Of a stretch of DNA of 64,000 bases, positions 18,846 to 28,129 are shown piece by piece (the stretch's first letter is position 1; each line of letters starts with the position of its first letter). Under the pieces are notes generated by a model that saw nothing but the letters and a program-made list of their open reading frames with translations, ran no database searches and had not been told where the DNA came from. This DNA is from Spirulina sp034932185 (lineage in GTDB: Bacteria > Cyanobacteriota > Cyanobacteriia > Cyanobacteriales > Spirulinaceae), in contig NZ_JAYGHW010000010.1 in assembly GCF_034932185.1 (NCBI RefSeq), forward strand, positions 1 through 64,000. Reading direction: 5' to 3'. A program made the translations under genes and the position numbers.

Positions 18846-19626
18846 TACTATCTGGGGGAACGATCTGCGGTTGTGGGCTAGGGGTAAATTGTTGATGGGG
18901 GGCTTGGATTTCACTGGGCGCGGGGGAATGCCAAGGCAATAAGGATTCAATGGCATTGGCATTTAGCCCCGCTGCTACCCAACCGTAGCCGCCAATCATG
19001 CCGGCGATCGCCACCGTGTACCCCGCATAAACCGCGAAGGGCGTTGGCTCATGGAGGGCGTGACGACAGCGATCGTGAAGCAGCGGATTATACCAGGAAG
19101 GCATGACGTTATCAGGGAGCGTTTTACCTGGGCGTTGGGCTAATTCAAGCAATTCTAGGGCTTGACCAATGCGTCGAATAAACCCTTGAAGATAAATCTC
19201 TTCTGGCAAAACCTCAATTTCTCCCGCTTCCAATGCCTTAATATGCACCACCGGAATCAGCGTGCGGCGGGCTAGTTCCCCTTGAGTGATGCGGCGGGCT
19301 TGGCGCACCCGCTTAATCTGTCGGCCAATCTGCTCATATTCCTGGCGGATCGGATCCACCGGCTCCGGCTCGATGGGGGGCAGTTGAGGACGCGGCGGCG
19401 GCGGCGTAGGGGCCGGTTGGTTCGCCAAATAGGTTAACGTTGTTTGCACCGCTTCATGGTTTAATGCCCGCAGGAGTGCATGGATCACCTCTGGCCGCTC
19501 CCCGGTCAAATGTTGTAAAGCCGTCAATGCCCCTTGATAGATCTGGCCTTGGGTTAATTGTGTTTCAATTTGGCTAGAGATGGAGGTGGTCAGACTCCCC
19601 GTTTGGCCCGTCGTTGGTAATTCCAT
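18826..19626 (-). CDS. RodZ-like HTH membrane protein
   Basis: 266 residues from ATG 19626; a TTG five codons upstream (19641) is an alternative. A helix-turn-helix of the Cro/RodZ type (IKRVRQARRITQGELARRTLIPVVHIKALEAGEIEVLPEEIYLQGFIRRIGQAL) occupies about 105-165, followed by a single membrane helix (about 200-225). RodZ-type proteins link the MreB cytoskeleton to the cell wall, and the EEIYLQGFIR motif is characteristic. The N-terminal 75 residues and the Pro-rich linker before the HTH are unusual for classical RodZ. It points away from the divergent parA. Confidence 0.8.
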   Translation of the reverse strand: MELPTTGQTGSLTTSISSQIETQLTQGQIYQGALTALQHLTGERPEVIHALLRALNHEAVQTTLTYLANQPAPTPPPPRPQLPPIEPEPVDPIRQEYEQIGRQIKRVRQARRITQGELARRTLIPVVHIKALEAGEIEVLPEEIYLQGFIRRIGQALELLELAQRPGKTLPDNVMPSWYNPLLHDRCRHALHEPTPFAVYAGYTVAIAGMIGGYGWVAAGLNANAIESLLPWHSPAPSEIQAPHQQFTPSPQPQIVPPDSIIAPFE

Positions 19627-19677
19627 AGGATGTATTGTCAATGAACAATCAAAAGTAGGAGAGCGATAGGTACGCTA

Positions 19678-19827
19678 ATGCGGATCGCCCCATCACCCCC
19701 ACCACCACCGCTAAACCCAAACCAGATGGAGCGATGGCTGATCCTCAAAAACCCACCCTTTGAAACAGAGGTTAAGGTTTATTGTGGTTTTCGAGTCAGC
19801 CGGCGGGAAGTCCGGAATTTTTTTTAA
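19678..19827 (+). CDS. Possible small ORF upstream of parA
   Basis: A 49-codon frame with a Pro-rich start and then MERWLILKNPPFETEVKVYCGFRVSRREVRNFF. No family recognised and no clear Shine-Dalgarno. It lies in the divergent 300-base gap between the RodZ-like gene and parA. It may be chance. Confidence 0.2.
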   Translation: MRIAPSPPPPPLNPNQMERWLILKNPPFETEVKVYCGFRVSRREVRNFF

Positions 19828-19934
19828 ACGTCGAAAAAATTCAGTGCATTGGCCAGGGGAACAACCCCAGGGATAATTCCTGAGCAAATCGTCATCTTAA
19901 TGACGTACCCGATAACTCCCGATAAGGATAAACC

Positions 19935-20822
19935 ATGACCGTTGTACTCAGCACCATTAATATGAAAGGGGGGGTAGGTAAAACTACACTCACCGTTAAC
20001 CTCGCCGCTTGCTTAGTGCGGGATCATCACCAACGAGTCTTAATCGTTGATCTCGATTCACAAATTAGCGGCACATTAAGCGTGATCTCCCCCCAAGAAT
20101 TTGGCCGCTTGCGACGGGGACGACGTACCATTAGTTATTTAATTGATAAAGTCGTGCGGCCCTACATTGCCCGAAAATTGTCAACAATAGATATGATTTT
20201 ACCCGGCGTTTGTGATTTACCGGGCTTAGATTTATTAACGGGAGATATTGAGCTATACGATGAATATACCGTTACAGAGGCTCTGTATAAAAAATCCCTA
20301 GAACCCGAACAAAATCAAAAATTTTCCACCACTTGGCAGGGGTTTGAACAGGATTTAATTTCCTCAATTTTAGAACCGATTCGGGGCAATTATGATTATA
20401 TTTTAATTGACTGTGCGCCGGGGTATAACCTACTGACTCGGAGCGCCATTGTTGCCAGTGATTTTTATCTACTCCCGGCTCGACCGGAACCCCTTTCTTT
20501 GGTGGGGATTCAATTGCTTCAGCAGCGCATTGATAAGCTCCAAGCGCAATATCAGCCGGAACTGGCCCTAAAACTTTTAGGCATTGTGTTTATTCAATCG
20601 GGGGGCTTTTTAAACAATCGCTACTATAACCAAGTGATGCAGCGCATTAAGCAGGATTTCAACCCAGGGCAACTGTTTCAAACGACAATCCCCCTGGATG
20701 TCAATGTGGCGAAGGCAGTGGATAGCTTTACCCCAGTGGTGCTCAATACCCCCAATACCGCCGGGTCTAAGGCTTTTGGAAAATTAACCCTAGAGTTCTT
20801 AGAAAAAGTTGTTGCGAGGTAA
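19935..20822 (+). CDS. ParA/MinD-family ATPase
   Basis: 295 residues. It begins MTVVLSTINMKGGVGKTTLTVNLA, the deviant Walker A of ParA-type ATPases, with the signature Lys preceding the P-loop. Later ILIDCAPGYNLLTRSAIVASDFYLLP matches Walker B and the switch region. Members partition chromosomes, plasmids or protein cargo such as carboxysomes. No parB-like partner or parS-like repeat is visible next to it, so the cargo is unknown. A GGATAA segment 6-11 bases before the ATG may be the ribosome binding site. Confidence 0.9.
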   Translation: MTVVLSTINMKGGVGKTTLTVNLAACLVRDHHQRVLIVDLDSQISGTLSVISPQEFGRLRRGRRTISYLIDKVVRPYIARKLSTIDMILPGVCDLPGLDLLTGDIELYDEYTVTEALYKKSLEPEQNQKFSTTWQGFEQDLISSILEPIRGNYDYILIDCAPGYNLLTRSAIVASDFYLLPARPEPLSLVGIQLLQQRIDKLQAQYQPELALKLLGIVFIQSGGFLNNRYYNQVMQRIKQDFNPGQLFQTTIPLDVNVAKAVDSFTPVVLNTPNTAGSKAFGKLTLEFLEKVVAR

Positions 20823-20833
20823 GGCTCTATGTA

Positions 20834-20855
20834 GGGGCGAAAAATTTTTCGCCCC
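20834..20855. repeat. Palindromic dispersed repeat, GGGGCGAAAAA type
   Basis: Perfect 22-base palindrome directly after the ParA stop; it could act as a bidirectional transcription terminator. Confidence 0.85.
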
Positions 20856-20989
20856 TATGCCCAATTGGGGATTGAGAGGATTAAACTACAAACAAAACGC
20901 TCGTCGTGTAGACTTTCGTTCACTGACCGTTAGGGGGGAAAGCTGTAGTACAATATTCAAGCTGTATTGCTTGGAATGGATAACAGACT

Positions 20990-22285
20990 GTGATTGAACG
21001 CTACACCCTGCCGGAGATGGGGCAATTGTGGACAGATGCCTATAAGTTTAAAACCTGGTTACAGGTGGAAATTGCAGTCTGTGAAGCCCAGGCGGAACTG
21101 GGCTATATCCCCGTTGAGGCAGTGGAGGAGATCAAAGCCAAAGCCAACTTTGATCCAGCCCGGATTTTGGACATTGAAGCAGAAGTTCGCCATGATGTGA
21201 TCGCCTTCCTGACGAATGTTAATGAATATGTCGGGGATGCGGGCCGCTACATTCACCTCGGCATGACCAGTTCTGATGTGTTGGATACGGGCTTGGCGTT
21301 GCAGATGGTGGCTAGTTTGGATCTGATCCTTGAAAAAGTGGAGGAACTGAGCCAGGCAATCCGTTACCAAGCCCAACAGCACCGCTATACGGTGATGGTG
21401 GGTCGTTCCCATGGGATTCATGCGGAGCCGATTACCTTTGGGTTTAAGTTAGCGGGTTGGTTGGCCGAAGTGTTGCGGGGGCGCGATCGCCTCGTCCATT
21501 TGCGGGAAGAAATCGCCGTGGGGAAAATTTCCGGGGCAGTGGGAACCTATGCCAACCTTGATCCCCAGGTGGAGGCATTGGCCTGTCAAAAATTAGGGTT
21601 AACCCCCGATACTGCTTCTACACAGGTGATTTCCCGCGATCGCCACGCCCAATTTCTCCAACAATTGGCCCTCTTGGCTGCCTCCCTCGAACGGTTTGCT
21701 GTGGAAATTCGCAACCTCCAACGCACCGATGTTTTAGAGGTGGAGGAATTTTTCTCCAAAGGACAAAAAGGCTCCTCTGCCATGCCCCACAAACGCAACC
21801 CGATCCGCTCGGAAAGGCTCACCGGCATGGCCCGCATTGTCCGGGGGAATGCGATGGCGGGGTTAGAAAATGTCGCCCTCTGGCATGAGCGGGATATTTC
21901 CCACAGTTCTGTGGAGCGGGTCGTGATGCCCGATAGCTGCATCCTTACCCATTTCATGCTCAATGAAACGACGCATTTGATTCAAAAGCTGTTAGTTTAC
22001 CCGGAAAATATGCAGCGGAATATGAATGTTTACGGCGGCGTAATTTTCAGTCAGCGCGTCCTTTTAGCCCTGGTGGAAAAAGGGATGAGTCGAGAGGAGG
22101 CCTATCGCTTGGTTCAGGGTTGCGCCCATAGTGAATGGAATGTGCCGGGGGGCGATTTCCGCGCCCAAGTGGAGGCGAACCAAGAAATTGGTCAACTCCT
22201 GAATATCGAGGAGATCGCCGATTGTTTTGATCCCCAGCATCATCTCCGTTATTTAGATGAAATCTATCAACGGCTGGCGATTTAG
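20990..22285 (+). CDS. purB: Adenylosuccinate lyase
   Basis: 431 residues with a GTG start (MIERYTLPEMGQLWTD). It is a fumarase/aspartase-superfamily enzyme with the signature SSAMPHKRNP (about 261-270), the catalytic-base segment HLGMTSSDVLDT and GRSHGIHAEPITFG. It cleaves SAICAR and adenylosuccinate, releasing fumarate, in purine synthesis. No other pur gene adjoins it. Confidence 0.95.
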   Translation: MIERYTLPEMGQLWTDAYKFKTWLQVEIAVCEAQAELGYIPVEAVEEIKAKANFDPARILDIEAEVRHDVIAFLTNVNEYVGDAGRYIHLGMTSSDVLDTGLALQMVASLDLILEKVEELSQAIRYQAQQHRYTVMVGRSHGIHAEPITFGFKLAGWLAEVLRGRDRLVHLREEIAVGKISGAVGTYANLDPQVEALACQKLGLTPDTASTQVISRDRHAQFLQQLALLAASLERFAVEIRNLQRTDVLEVEEFFSKGQKGSSAMPHKRNPIRSERLTGMARIVRGNAMAGLENVALWHERDISHSSVERVVMPDSCILTHFMLNETTHLIQKLLVYPENMQRNMNVYGGVIFSQRVLLALVEKGMSREEAYRLVQGCAHSEWNVPGGDFRAQVEANQEIGQLLNIEEIADCFDPQHHLRYLDEIYQRLAI

Positions 22286-22398
22286 CACGGTGAGACTGGG
22301 CAATGGATGGAAAAATCTGTTATCACAGGGGGGCGATCGCCTCCAGTTAGCCATGCAGTCGTAGAGCGATCGCCTTGATTGTTACTCAACAAACACCA

Positions 22399-23091
22399 AT
22401 GGTTTTATTGCAGAGTATTGTTAACACCGTGCCACTGTTGCGGGTTATCCCTTGGGGGTTACTGCATTTGCTGATCTTGGGGGCTTGTACCGTTAAGGTA
22501 GATTTAGGGGAAACGCCCTCCCTCTCCATTGCTCCGGGTACAGGTGAAGAAGTGGCTTCCCCGGCTCAACCGGCTACCCCTGCCCCCACAGCGGCCAATC
22601 CCTCGCCGGCCAATTCCCTGACTACAACCGTCGCGGCTACCCCCGACGATAGCCCCCGCTTGTTAGCTGATGGCATCACCCTTTCTCCTTCCAACCGTTA
22701 TCAAAATCAATCTCTTTCCCCAGCCCTCTTTGAAGAAATCCCTTGGTGGGGGGAAGCTTGCAAAATCTATCCCGCTCAGGTCGTCGTGGCCAGTGTTTGC
22801 AACTATAAGCGGGAATATCAATTTGTTGATGGCGTGCTGGAAATGGTGGCCTATGGCACGGAAGGGGCTGGGGCCGTATTTCGCCCCGATCAACCGATGA
22901 CGGTACAGGCTGCTAAGGATCTCGGCTGGATTCTCTCAAGGGGCCAAGTGAGCCAGAACAATATCACGGAAGAAAATGATCAGTGGTTGGTCTTTGAAGA
23001 CACCGATCACAGTGGGGCAGGAGCCAATCTCACCCTTGAATTAAAGGGGGGTGAAGTGGTGCATATCGCCTTCCAAGTCTGGACACCTTAG
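22399..23091 (+). CDS. Putative lipoprotein
   Basis: 230 residues from ATG 22399; a TTG frame starts eight codons earlier. A hydrophobic signal ends LHLLILGAC, an acceptable lipobox with Cys as the lipidation site. An Ala/Pro/Thr-rich linker (about 45-80 after the start) precedes a globular domain with three Cys. The pair in GEACKIYPAQVVVASVCNY probably forms a disulfide outside the cytoplasm. I recognise no family. Confidence 0.7.
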   Translation: MVLLQSIVNTVPLLRVIPWGLLHLLILGACTVKVDLGETPSLSIAPGTGEEVASPAQPATPAPTAANPSPANSLTTTVAATPDDSPRLLADGITLSPSNRYQNQSLSPALFEEIPWWGEACKIYPAQVVVASVCNYKREYQFVDGVLEMVAYGTEGAGAVFRPDQPMTVQAAKDLGWILSRGQVSQNNITEENDQWLVFEDTDHSGAGANLTLELKGGEVVHIAFQVWTP

Positions 23092-23146
23092 GGGATAGAG
23101 GGGCGATCGCCCCCTCAAAAATCCGGTTTTGGCATTAATCGGCATG

Positions 23147-23174
23147 GGGGCGAAAAAATGAAACCTTTCGCCCC
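23147..23174. repeat. Degenerate palindromic dispersed repeat
   Basis: GGGGCGAAA arm and TTTCGCCCC arm with a diverged centre, in the convergent gap after the lipoprotein gene. Confidence 0.65.
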
Positions 23175-23209
23175 TACTGAATACAGTTCAGATCAGGATT
23201 TCCACCAGG

Positions 23210-23638
23210 TTAGCGATCGCCCACAGCGGCCCCGGCTTGGGGGCTAAAAATTGCCTCGGCGTGACAGTAATATTTAAATTCCAAGAGGTTATAAAAGGGA
23301 TCTTCTAAAAAGAAGGTGCGATGCTCGGTGAGTTGACCGGGAAAGCGGCGTTTTTCTGGTTCCCGAAACTGGAGATCATGGCTTTGAGCGCGGCTTAAAA
23401 TGGCCTCCCAATCCGCTTCAACGGGAAAAATTAAGCCAAAATGGCGGGGATAAATGCCCCGTTGGGGGGTGAGGGGTTCGTGGGCAACATGGGCCACGAC
23501 TTGATGATCCCAAAAGTTCAAAATCATTGCTTGGGGGGATTCTCGCCCGACGGTACAACCAAGCCCCTCAACATAAAATTCTTTGGCTTTGGCAATATCA
23601 TTGATCGGAATGGCCAGGTGAAAGAGGGGTGCAGTCAT
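23210..23638 (-). CDS. VOC (glyoxalase/dioxygenase) superfamily protein
   Basis: 142 residues, a single vicinal-oxygen-chelate module. MTAPLFHLAIPINDIAKAKEFYVEGLGC is the typical first beta-alpha-beta unit with a metal-ligand His in FHLAIPI. RHFGLIFPV and FFLEDPFYNLLEFKYY supply the second His and the Glu ligand. Substrate cannot be inferred; it may be a lactoylglutathione lyase-like or dioxygenase-like enzyme. Confidence 0.85.
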   Translation of the reverse strand: MTAPLFHLAIPINDIAKAKEFYVEGLGCTVGRESPQAMILNFWDHQVVAHVAHEPLTPQRGIYPRHFGLIFPVEADWEAILSRAQSHDLQFREPEKRRFPGQLTEHRTFFLEDPFYNLLEFKYYCHAEAIFSPQAGAAVGDR

Positions 23639-23694
23639 GGGTTTATGGATGCCTAAATGTTCTTAGTCTACTATTTTTGCGGGAGTGGGAAGTA

Positions 23695-23748
23695 GGGGCG
23701 AAAAACCTTTCGCCCTCCCCATCGTAGGGGCGAAAAATTTTTCGCCCC
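23695..23748. repeat. Two adjacent copies of the palindromic dispersed repeat
   Basis: A diverged copy (23695-23715) is followed 11 bases later by a perfect 22-base copy (23727-23748), in the gap between two minus-strand genes. Confidence 0.8.
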
Positions 23749-23782
23749 CAAGTCCATCCAGGGAAAAACGAGATCCCCCCCC

Positions 23783-24544
23783 TCAAAACAAAAAGCGGAA
23801 TAAAGAGGTGACGCTTCCCAATAGCTGAAGCAGTTGAATCCCCAGGCCATTGCCGCCGCCAGAACCTTGGCGTTTTTTGACCTCTTCAATCAGGCCCACG
23901 GCCACCGCTTCCCCCTCTGGGTTTTCCTGCTGTTTAAAGAGGGCTGCCGCAATTTGCGCATCCTGCACCGCCCCCGCTTCATCGGTGAGGCGTAAACGCA
24001 CCAAAGCACGACCGAGATAGGCCGGGGCAAAATCATTTTGCAGCGTTAGGGCTTGGTTATATTGGGCGATCGCCTCCACATAGTTGCGTTTATTGGCCGC
24101 CACCACCCCCAACGCATAGAACTGTTCCGGGGTTTGCAACGAAGCGGGCAGGCCGATGGCTCCTTCAATCCAAGCCTGATCTAAACGAGTCCCCCAAAGA
24201 TTGGCATTGACTAAATAGGATTGGCGCAAATCTGTCCCCAACAGATTCGCCCCCAACAGCGTTGCCCCCATTAAATTGGCACTGTTGAGGGATGCCCCCG
24301 TTAAATCAGCCCCCGTTAAATCAGCCCCCGCTAGGTTCGCTTGGCTCAAGTTCGCAAAGCGCAGATCTGCCTCCCGCAGATCCGCCCCCTGAAGATCCGC
24401 CATCACCAACCCGGCCCGGCTTAAGTCACATTGGGCGCAGGCTTTGGTGGAAAGCAATTGCCGCGTGTGGTTGATGTTTTCCGCTTGTATGGGGATAGCG
24501 GTGAGCGTTGTCAAAAGGCAGGTGGTGATGAGAGTCTTATGCAT
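23783..24544 (-). CDS. Secreted pentapeptide-repeat / TPR protein
   Basis: 253 residues. A cleavable-looking signal peptide (about 1-21, ending IQAEN) is followed by about 15 pentapeptide repeats of the A(D/N)LxG type (about 45-130), which fold as a right-handed quadrilateral beta helix. Next come one or two TPRs (FYALGVVAANKRNYVEAIAQYNQALTLQNDFAPAYLGRALV) and a hydrophobic C-terminus (LGIQLLQLLGSVTSLFRFLF) that may anchor it. The combination is frequent in cyanobacterial envelope proteins of unknown role. Confidence 0.85.
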   Translation of the reverse strand: MHKTLITTCLLTTLTAIPIQAENINHTRQLLSTKACAQCDLSRAGLVMADLQGADLREADLRFANLSQANLAGADLTGADLTGASLNSANLMGATLLGANLLGTDLRQSYLVNANLWGTRLDQAWIEGAIGLPASLQTPEQFYALGVVAANKRNYVEAIAQYNQALTLQNDFAPAYLGRALVRLRLTDEAGAVQDAQIAAALFKQQENPEGEAVAVGLIEEVKKRQGSGGGNGLGIQLLQLLGSVTSLFRFLF

Positions 24545-24586
24545 AACCCCCCTGGGGTGTGAGTCGTAGCTCCATTCTACAAACCT

Positions 24587-25477
24587 ATGCCCGAAAGTTC
24601 TGTGATTCGATTTCCACCCCCCTTGGTACGGGGCGATCGCCTTTGTGCCATTGCCCCCAGTGGCGCACTGAAGGAGCGCGATCGCCTCAAAGCGGGGTTA
24701 GCGGTGTGGAGGGCGCAGGGCTACAGCGTCGATTTAATCCCGGCCTGGGATGCCCAGCACAGTTATCTCGCGGGAACCGATGACCAACGGCGACAGGCCC
24801 TCGCCCAAGCTTGGCAAAACCCCGATTATCGCGGCATTCTCTGCGTTCGGGGCGGCTATGGGGGGGCGCGATTGCTGGAGGATTGGCAATGGCCAGCGGG
24901 GGAAAAATGGCTGATTGGCTTTTCCGATGTGACGGCGTTGCTCTGGAGTTTGGCGCGGCGGGGGATCGGCTCCCTCCATGGGCCGGTGTTGACCTCTTTG
25001 GGAACTGCCCCCGATTGGGCGGTAGATCGACTCATCGCAGCGGTGGAAGGGCGGCCCCTGCCGGTGTTAACGGGGGAAGGTTGGGGGGGCGGTATTGCAC
25101 GGGGCATCCTGTTGCCAGGGAATCTCACCGTAGCCACCCATTTACTCTTTACACCCCATCAACCCAACTTAGAGGGGGTGATCCTCGCTTGGGAAGATGT
25201 CACCGAGGCCCCCTATCGCCTAGATCGGATGATTACCCAATGGCGGATGAGTGGGGCATTAAAGGGCGTGAAGGCGATCGCCCTTGGTCAGTTTACGGAT
25301 TGTGTCGGGAATCCGGGTACATGGTCAGTGGGGGAAATGTTGCGCGATCGCCTCAGCGATTTAGGCATTCCCATTGTCGCGAATCTCCCCTTTGGCCATG
25401 AACCGGGCAACGGTGCGCTACCCGTCGGGGCAATGGCAGAAGTCGATGGCGATCGGGGTACATTGACAATGACCTAG
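24587..25477 (+). CDS. LD-carboxypeptidase (peptidase S66 / MccF family)
   Basis: 296 residues. CAIAPSGALKERDRL, ILCVRGGYGGARLLEDW and GFSDVTALLW, whose Ser 113 is the nucleophile, match S66 peptidases. The catalytic Glu is in WEDVTEAPYRLDRM and the His in PFGHEPGNGALPVG. The family trims the terminal D-Ala from tetrapeptides in murein recycling or cleaves microcin C-type adducts. Its downstream neighbour was originally the TIGR03032 gene, now displaced by the insertion. Confidence 0.92.
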   Translation: MPESSVIRFPPPLVRGDRLCAIAPSGALKERDRLKAGLAVWRAQGYSVDLIPAWDAQHSYLAGTDDQRRQALAQAWQNPDYRGILCVRGGYGGARLLEDWQWPAGEKWLIGFSDVTALLWSLARRGIGSLHGPVLTSLGTAPDWAVDRLIAAVEGRPLPVLTGEGWGGGIARGILLPGNLTVATHLLFTPHQPNLEGVILAWEDVTEAPYRLDRMITQWRMSGALKGVKAIALGQFTDCVGNPGTWSVGEMLRDRLSDLGIPIVANLPFGHEPGNGALPVGAMAEVDGDRGTLTMT

Positions 25478-25508
25478 GCCCCAGTCCCCAAAGCACAAAC
25501 GTTACCTA

Positions 25509-25527
25509 GGGCGCAAGCATTGCGCCC
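25509..25527. terminator. Strong hairpin before the insertion
   Basis: GGGCGCAA (25509-25516) pairs with TTGCGCCC (25520-25527) around a GCA loop, 32 bases after the LD-carboxypeptidase stop. There is no T-run, so it may be a dispersed repeat rather than an intrinsic terminator. Confidence 0.45.
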
Positions 25528-25543
25528 CTACTACCCACTCCCT

Positions 25544-25584
25544 CCCATGCAAGACCCCAACGCCCCCCTTCGCAGCGTCCACAC
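25544..25584 (+). repeat. Left 41-bp direct repeat (attL-like)
   Basis: A 41-base segment identical to 29750-29790. It contains an ATG at 25547 and the first 12 codons of the downstream TIGR03032-type gene (MQDPNAPLRSVH), still attached to what must be that gene's native upstream region. After base 25584 the sequence diverges into AT-rich DNA and the frame ends soon after. Confidence 0.95.
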
Positions 25585-25841
25585 CAACTATGCTAAACTT
25601 TACAATCTAACAAATACGATTTATAATAGACATCATGATATATAAATAGATGTAGGAAGTGCAAGCAAATTGATTAGTATGCATGCGAGCATGTTATCCC
25701 ATTATGTTGAACACACTAAGCTCTTTGGTAAAAAGCAAAAAACCTAACTAATTATCATTATACGTTAGTCTTTACTGTATTAGTACTTTAAAATAATTAC
25801 ATTGTCTCCTTACCCAATATCATCATAATTTCTCTAAAAAA
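25585..25841 (+). promoter_or_regulatory. AT-rich leader of the inserted operon
   Basis: 257 bases with no gene. They contain a partial dyad GCATGCGAGCATGT (about 25680-25693) and a CTAAC...GTTAG dyad (about 25745-25769) with AT-rich boxes around, so an operator or promoter for the three-gene operon is expected here. No consensus Shine-Dalgarno precedes the ATG at 25842. Confidence 0.3.
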
Positions 25842-27074
25842 ATGAACCTTAAATACATTGAGTTTGCAAATTATAAAAGCTTTTCGGAAAGGCAGAAAAT
25901 TGAGCTAAAACCAATTACATTATTGATTGGAAAAAATAGTTCAGGGAAGAGTTCTATTTGTAAATTGTTTACCCTTCTTGAAAATTCTCTTTCGGGAGAG
26001 ATTGATGAACCGTTGTTACTAAAAAACAAAGGAGTTGAATTAGGAGAAGATTTTGACAACCTATTTTTTGAAAACAACCCTGCGGGGATTTCTCTGGATT
26101 TGAAAATGTCTTTCGAGAATAATATTGAATTAGAAATAAATTTGCTCAAAGCAGACAGTAGGTATGGTTTACAGATATTAAGTTGGAGTTATAAAAATGG
26201 AGTAACAGATGTGGATATTGATCTTAAACTTCAAGGAGCCAATTATATTGATCAAAAAACTCAGGACTTACAGGACTTATATGAATGTAAATTCAAAGGA
26301 TTTATTCCGATAAAAATCGTCGAAAAACAATCTCAAAGGGATTTATTGAAAGAAATCGATCTGCCTAAAATAGATGTTGATTATATCGGTCCATTTAGAA
26401 TATTACCAGAGCGATATTTTTACTTAACGGGACAAACTAATTTTAAAAACACAGGAGTTACAGGAAAAAATGCTTATGCTATGCTAGGGATTAGTAAACT
26501 ACAGGATACTAGCCTGCACAAAGAAGTAGGTGGATGGTATCGGGATTCCTTTGATGGATGGGAGCTACAAGTTGACGACAAACATAAAAAACCGTTGATT
26601 CAGATTTTGTTGTCCAAAAATAATGCCAATATTAACATCACAGATGTTGGACAAGGTATGCATCAAGTATTACCTTTAGTTGTACGTGCTCATGTTAATA
26701 ATAAAGAAAACTCCTTAATCGTTGTTGAACAGCCAGAACTTCACTTACACCCCATAGCACATGGTGATATTGCTGAGTTATTTGCTAAATCTGCAAAAAA
26801 AAATAACCAAGTTTTTATCATAGAAACTCATTCGGAAAATGTATTATTACGTCTTCGTAAACTAGTTGTTGAAAATGACTTTGGTTTTACATCCGACGAT
26901 CTAGTAATTTACTGGATTGAGGATGCTGAATTCAAAGGCAAGGAATTACGTAAGATCACAGTAGATGAGCAAGGGGTGCTAGATGATTGGCCTCAAGGTG
27001 TTTTTAATGAAAGTATGAGAGAAATTTTAGAAATGCAGAAAGCTATTCGACGTAAAGAGGAACAGGCAAAATGA
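25842..27074 (+). CDS. OLD-like AAA ATPase (DUF3696 type)
   Basis: 410 residues. It starts MNLKYIEFANYKSFSERQKIEL, the N-terminal strand pair of SMC/OLD-type ATPases. Walker A is GKNSSGKSS (30-38). The signature-like segment is NITDVGQGMHQVLPLVV (about 265-285), Walker B is VVEQPELHLHP (294-304) with Glu 299, and the H-loop is FIIETHSENVLLRLR. The C-terminal VDEQGVLDDWPQGVFNESMREIL matches the DUF3696 end. No TOPRIM is fused; the next gene appears to supply it. The stop overlaps the following ATG by 4 bases. It is probably the nucleotide-dependent sensor or assembly unit of a defence complex. Confidence 0.88.
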   Translation: MNLKYIEFANYKSFSERQKIELKPITLLIGKNSSGKSSICKLFTLLENSLSGEIDEPLLLKNKGVELGEDFDNLFFENNPAGISLDLKMSFENNIELEINLLKADSRYGLQILSWSYKNGVTDVDIDLKLQGANYIDQKTQDLQDLYECKFKGFIPIKIVEKQSQRDLLKEIDLPKIDVDYIGPFRILPERYFYLTGQTNFKNTGVTGKNAYAMLGISKLQDTSLHKEVGGWYRDSFDGWELQVDDKHKKPLIQILLSKNNANINITDVGQGMHQVLPLVVRAHVNNKENSLIVVEQPELHLHPIAHGDIAELFAKSAKKNNQVFIIETHSENVLLRLRKLVVENDFGFTSDDLVIYWIEDAEFKGKELRKITVDEQGVLDDWPQGVFNESMREILEMQKAIRRKEEQAK

Positions 27075-28129
27075 TTGTATCGTTTAGTCTAACTATTTTT
27101 GATGAGCAAGACTGTACCATTCAGGAGTGCTTGGCCGATATTCTCGTCTTACTACTTGACGACAAACATTTGATCGACATGCAAAGTATTAGTTTGATTT
27201 TTTTTAATGAGGAAAATTATTATATTTTTAGTGATCACCCTATTGCACAAGAATATATGTCAAAACGTAACAGAGAACTTTTAAAAAATTATATTCAAAA
27301 TTACAGACAACAAATTACAAGATTATTAAAAAATTATTTGAGTTCTATGACAATCGGAATGAATTATGAATTGGGTGAAATCACTCCACAAGATGCCTAT
27401 AGGATAATAAAACATGAGTCTCAAATTGTGTTGGAGAATGAAATTACTGATTGGAAGTTCATTAAGTGTATTTGTGAAAAATATGCTAATGCAAGAAGGC
27501 TTAAGCGCAACTCAGTTTACCAATTAATTAACAAATCTCTCACCAATGAGTTGTTGATTCCTCATCATTCTGGAGGAATTGGCGAAATTCCAAAAATAGT
27601 AGATAGCATTAAAGATAGTCAAAAGTATAAAAATGTTTATAAATACAAAATAATGGCTCTTTTTGACAGTGATAAACCTGGGGATCAAAAAAATTCTCCC
27701 AGCAATATCATTGCACTATTAAAGTATTTTAAGCAGAAAGAAATTAACGATCAGACTATTCAATCGAGTGATTATGAATATGACCCTGGATCTGATTTGA
27801 TAATTTGGCATATGCTTTACAAAAGAAAAATTGAAAACTATGTCCCATTGGATGTTTTATTTTATAATTTAACATCAGTAGATGATACAAAAAAGAAACA
27901 ACTGAAAGATATAAGTCCATCAGAATTAGACTATTTACAATATGATCAACATAATGTAGGAATTGGAAAAAGTAAAATAAAGCAACAGTTTCCTGATTTT
28001 TTTTTAAAACATTTCTCTTATGAGGAGTTAGAAAAAAGATGTGAACACCATAAAATTCAGGACGTAATTTCAGGTGAGAGGATTTCTGAAATCGAGCAAA
28101 TACTACTAAAAATAGCGAGAATAGTATGA
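27071..28129 (+). CDS. TOPRIM-like protein, second gene of the inserted operon
   Basis: 352 residues, no family recognised with certainty. The middle resembles a TOPRIM/DUF4435-like fold: IVLENEITDWKFIKCICEKY (119-138) supplies the acidic Glu 122, LLIPHHSGGIGEIPKIVDSI the Gly-rich turn, and KIMALFDSDKPGD (193-205) the D-x-D pair (199 and 201). The N-terminal 110 residues are unassigned. ATGA overlaps at both ends show tight coupling with both neighbours. A nuclease or primase-like effector working with the ATPase is the best guess. Confidence 0.75.
   Translation: MIVSFSLTIFDEQDCTIQECLADILVLLLDDKHLIDMQSISLIFFNEENYYIFSDHPIAQEYMSKRNRELLKNYIQNYRQQITRLLKNYLSSMTIGMNYELGEITPQDAYRIIKHESQIVLENEITDWKFIKCICEKYANARRLKRNSVYQLINKSLTNELLIPHHSGGIGEIPKIVDSIKDSQKYKNVYKYKIMALFDSDKPGDQKNSPSNIIALLKYFKQKEINDQTIQSSDYEYDPGSDLIIWHMLYKRKIENYVPLDVLFYNLTSVDDTKKKQLKDISPSELDYLQYDQHNVGIGKSKIKQQFPDFFLKHFSYEELEKRCEHHKIQDVISGERISEIEQILLKIARIV

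Noticed and set aside
24292..24474. Pro/Leu plus-strand frame
   Set aside because: Antisense of the pentapeptide-repeat gene, created by the repeat codons.
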